A stretch of DNA of 64,000 nt, from positions 124,001-188,000 of the forward strand of contig AHHB01000032.1 in NCBI GenBank assembly GCA_000242815.2. The letters are read 5' to 3'. Origin of the DNA: Janthinobacterium lividum PAMC 25724 (lineage in GTDB: Bacteria > Pseudomonadota > Gammaproteobacteria > Burkholderiales > Burkholderiaceae_D). Position numbers and translations under genes: made by a program. Shown here one piece after another: positions 61,378 to 64,000 of this stretch; the stretch's first letter is position 1, and each line of letters starts with the position of its first letter. The notes under the pieces are model-generated. The model did not search any database. It saw only the letters and a list, made by a program, of their open reading frames with translations, and was not told the origin of the DNA.

Positions 61378-63699
61378 TTAGGTTTGCTTGCTATTACGCA
61401 GCAAGCGCAGCCCATTGGCCACCACCAGCAAGCTGGCGCCCACGTCGGCAAACACGGCCATCCACAGGGTCGCCATGCCGGCCAGGGCGAGGCCAAAGAA
61501 GACGGCCTTGATGCCGATGGCGAAGCTGATGTTTTGCACGAGGATGTTGCGCGTGCGCTGGCTCAGGCTGATGAATTCAGGCAATTTACCCAGTTCATCG
61601 TCCATCAAGGCAACATCGGCCGTTTCGATGGCCGTATCGCTGCCGGCCGCGCCCATGGCAAAGCCGATGTCGGCCTGCGCCAAGGCCGGGGCGTCGTTGA
61701 CGCCGTCGCCCAGCATGGCCACCACGCCAAATTGCTGCTGCAAGGCCTTGATTTCATCGAGCTTGTTTTCCGGCAGCAATTCCGCCTTGACCAAGCTCAC
61801 GCCCACCTCGGCAGCGATGCGCTGCGCCGTCAACAGATTGTCGCCTGTCAGCATCACCGTGGTGACACCGAGCGCATTCAATTTGGCGATGGCCGCCGCC
61901 GCCGTGGGGCGCAGCACGTCGGCCACGGCGATCACGCCCAGCGCGCCGGCGGTGGTCGCCAGCACCATGGCTGTGTACGCTTGCTGTTCCAGCCGCGCCA
62001 GGATGGCTTGCAGTGCCGGCGTCAAGAGCTTCAGTTCCGCCATCAGGCGCGCATTGCCCAGATAATAGGTCTGGCCGGCAATGTCGCCTTGCACGCCGCG
62101 TCCATGCAGGGCGGCAAACTGGGTGACGGCCAAGTGGCTGCTGGCGGGCGGACCGGCCTTGACGATGGCCGCGGCCAAAGGGTGGGCGGAATTGGCGTCC
62201 AGGCTGGCGGCCAGCAAAAGAATGGCGTCGCGATTGCCGCCCTCCATTGCCACCACGTCCGTGACGGCCGGTTTGCCCATGGTCAAGGTGCCCGTCTTGT
62301 CGACGGCGATGGCCTTGATGCGGTAGCCCGTTTCCAGGAATTGTCCGCCTTTGACCAAGATGCCGCGCCGCGCGGCAGCCGTCAGGCCGCTGACCACCGT
62401 GACGGGCGTGGAAATGACGAGCGCGCACGGGCAGGCGATCACCAGCATCACCAGCGCCTTATACACCCAGGCCATAAAGGGTGCGCCCAGCAGCAAAGGC
62501 GGCAGCACGGCCACCAGGATGGCGAACACGACGACAGCGGGCGTGTAGTAGCGGGCGAAATTGTCGACAAAGCGCTGCGTGGGCGCCTGTTTTCCTTGCG
62601 TTTCCTCGATCACCTTGACGATCTTGGCCAGCGTGCTGTTGCCGCTGTTGGCCGTCACGGTGACGTCGAGTAAGCCCCGTTCATTGATGGTGCCCGCATA
62701 CACGACGTCGCCTACGGCCTTGTCCACCGGCATGCTTTCACCGGTAATCGGCGCCTGGTTGACGGACGATGCGCCGCTCGCGACTACGCCATCGAGGGCA
62801 ATGCGCTCGCCCGGTTTCACGCGCATCAAGGTGCCGATGGCTACCGTGGCCACGCTTACCGGCTGCCAGGCGCCGCTGGCGTCGGCCACCGTCGCCGTGT
62901 CGGGCGCCAGCTGCATCAGGCTTTGTACGGCGTTGCGCGCCCGGTTCAGCGACAAGCCTTCGATCAATTCGGCAATGGCGAACAGAAAGATGACCATGGC
63001 CGCTTCCGGCCACTGGCCGATGGCGATGGCGCCGAAAACCGCTAGGCTCATCAGAAAGTTGATGTTCAGCGTGAACGTTTTCAGGGCGATCCAGCCCTTT
63101 TTCAGGGTCGGCCAGCCGCCCGTGGCGATCGATAGCAGGGCCAGGGCGATGACGAGCGGCGAACTGTCTGCCTGCGTGGTCCACGCCAGCGCTTCGGCAG
63201 CGGCAGCGGCCAGGCCGGACACCAGCAGCAAGCCTTTTTGCCTGCCGGACAGGCTGCCTTCGTGCGGGTCGCGCGCAACAACGGCGTCCGCCTGCATGGG
63301 AATCGCCTGCATGCCGATGGCGTGCAGGGCCGCTTCCACCGTGGCCAGCGAGGGCAGGGTGTGGTGCACATCGAGCACGCGGTTCATCAGATTGAAATCG
63401 AGGCCCACCACGCCGGCCATCGTGGCCAGCTTGTTGCGGATCAAGCGTTCTTCCGTAGGGCAATCCATGTTGGCGATGCGGTACTTGGCCGTGTTCGCGC
63501 CGGCGATGGCGGCGCTGGGCAGGGCAGGCGAGGGCGGGGCGGCCGGCGCCGCAGCGCATGCATGCTCGCTGGCACAGCAGCTGGCCGCCTTGTGCGCAGC
63601 GGCCGGGGCGCCTTCGTGCTTGTGCTCATGCTCATGCTCATGCTGATGGTCGTGCTGATGGTCGTGGTCCTGCGCGTGTTTATGGCTATCGTGCGGCAT
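61378..63699 (-). CDS. cadA: CadA/ZntA-type heavy-metal P1B ATPase
   Basis: A 773-residue P1B-type ATPase for Zn2+/Cd2+/Pb2+ efflux. The N-terminus is extremely rich in His, Asp and Glu (DHDHQHDHQHEHEHEHKHEG at ~residues 12-31), then a HMA domain (NMDCPTEERLIRNKLATM; one Cys of CxxE-type DCPTEE). The rest has the TGES dephosphorylation motif, the metal-site CPC (IACPCALVISTP), phosphorylation site DKTGTLTMGKP, the HP-locus SAHPLAAAI and MLGDGVNDAPALAQAD. About eight membrane segments. The MerR-family gene is divergent, with a MerR-type promoter between. Confidence 0.95.
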   Translation of the reverse strand: MPHDSHKHAQDHDHQHDHQHEHEHEHKHEGAPAAAHKAASCCASEHACAAAPAAPPSPALPSAAIAGANTAKYRIANMDCPTEERLIRNKLATMAGVVGLDFNLMNRVLDVHHTLPSLATVEAALHAIGMQAIPMQADAVVARDPHEGSLSGRQKGLLLVSGLAAAAAEALAWTTQADSSPLVIALALLSIATGGWPTLKKGWIALKTFTLNINFLMSLAVFGAIAIGQWPEAAMVIFLFAIAELIEGLSLNRARNAVQSLMQLAPDTATVADASGAWQPVSVATVAIGTLMRVKPGERIALDGVVASGASSVNQAPITGESMPVDKAVGDVVYAGTINERGLLDVTVTANSGNSTLAKIVKVIEETQGKQAPTQRFVDNFARYYTPAVVVFAILVAVLPPLLLGAPFMAWVYKALVMLVIACPCALVISTPVTVVSGLTAAARRGILVKGGQFLETGYRIKAIAVDKTGTLTMGKPAVTDVVAMEGGNRDAILLLAASLDANSAHPLAAAIVKAGPPASSHLAVTQFAALHGRGVQGDIAGQTYYLGNARLMAELKLLTPALQAILARLEQQAYTAMVLATTAGALGVIAVADVLRPTAAAAIAKLNALGVTTVMLTGDNLLTAQRIAAEVGVSLVKAELLPENKLDEIKALQQQFGVVAMLGDGVNDAPALAQADIGFAMGAAGSDTAIETADVALMDDELGKLPEFISLSQRTRNILVQNISFAIGIKAVFFGLALAGMATLWMAVFADVGASLLVVANGLRLLRNSKQT

Positions 63700-63731
63700 C
63701 GCATTATCTTTCAGGATTCGTGTATGCTTTC

Positions 63732-63762
63732 ATTAGAAACCCTGTAGCCGCTACAGGGTCAA
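63732..63762 (-). promoter_or_regulatory. MerR-type promoter and operator of cadA
   Basis: Reading leftward, -35 TTGACC (63762-63757) and -10 TCTAAT (63737-63732) are separated by 19 bp, the abnormally long spacing of MerR-activated promoters. Inside the spacer is a near-perfect dyad ACCCTGTAG-CCG-CTACAGGGT (63739-63759), a PbrR/CadR/ZntR-like operator. Confidence 0.88.
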
Positions 63763-63797
63763 GCGAAATTTGCACGAAAGACTGAAAAGGGGATGCC

Positions 63798-64000
63798 ATG
63801 CGTATCGGGGAACTGGCCAAACGGACAGATTGTGACGTGGAAACCGTGCGTTACTATGAAAAGGCGGGCTTGCTGCAGGAACCGGGACGCAACAGCGCCG
63901 GCTACCGCGAATACCGCGAAGAACACCGGGAACGGCTGCAATTCATCCGTCATTGCCGTTCGCTGCAGATCGGCTTGACCGATATCCGCGCCTTGCTGGA
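63798..64000 (+). CDS. MerR-family metal-responsive regulator (CadR/PbrR type), partial
   Basis: The gene runs off the right edge; 67 residues are visible. MRIGELAKRTDCDVETVRYY, EKAGLLQEPGRNSAGYREYR form the MerR winged helix; the metal-binding loop is outside the window. The divergent P-ATPase gene and the 19-bp-spaced promoter with dyad make a cadmium/lead/zinc-sensing activator of cadA the best reading. Confidence 0.92.
   Translation, partial: MRIGELAKRTDCDVETVRYYEKAGLLQEPGRNSAGYREYREEHRERLQFIRHCRSLQIGLTDIRALL

Overview
The window looks like a chromosomal segment of a high-GC betaproteobacterium of the Oxalobacteraceae (Janthinobacterium/Massilia/Duganella type). This rests on an XrtA/PEP-CTERM-type exopolysaccharide locus, many two-component and c-di-GMP proteins, and the protein style. 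No rRNA, tRNA or CRISPR array was seen. The organism call is inference from gene content.

Region 1-18.5 kb is most of an exopolysaccharide locus of the XrtA type; the exosortase itself is not in the window. A long minus-strand run holds a glycosyltransferase (partial), a FemAB-like protein, a polysaccharide deacetylase, WecB, an outer-membrane barrel protein, a tyrosine autokinase and a chain-length determinant. Diverging from it are the export lipoprotein and a FeeM-like N-acyl amino acid synthase. A second minus-strand run holds PrsT, a Wzy/WaaL-like polymerase and a trypsin-like protease. A plus-strand pair resembling WbpO/WbpP makes UDP-GalNAc uronate. Together they would supply UDP-ManNAc, UDP-GalNAc and UDP-GalNAcA, then polymerise, export and modify the polymer.

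Region 18.5-31.1 kb is mixed. A cytoplasmic-looking trypsin-fold protease is followed by a small protein that looks like its N-terminal domain standing alone. Then come a decayed Sel1-repeat gene, two COG0523 (CobW-type) GTPases behind tandem palindromes next to a Zur-like Fur-family repressor, a DUF900 hydrolase, a histidine kinase, a broken TonB-like gene, LtrA, a GNAT enzyme and an XRE-cupin regulator.

Region 31.1-44.2 kb has an EAL phosphodiesterase, a TetR-DJ-1-amine oxidase-cupin cassette with two matching operators, a frameshifted HD-GYP gene, a CheY-like protein with a large hybrid kinase, and a divergent KfrA-like protein/tyrosine recombinase pair around perfect inverted repeats.

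Region 44.2-50.9 kb has a LysR regulator divergent from a DabB-DabA inorganic-carbon uptake operon with a third, translationally coupled DUF6671-type gene, followed by a serine-resolvase relic. Region 50.9-64 kb holds a chemoreceptor, a MarR-thioesterase operon, LysR/GNAT/MFS genes, an alpha/beta hydrolase, a LytS/LytR-type two-component system, a secreted SUMF1-type protein, and a CadA-type P-ATPase divergent from a MerR regulator with a textbook MerR promoter.
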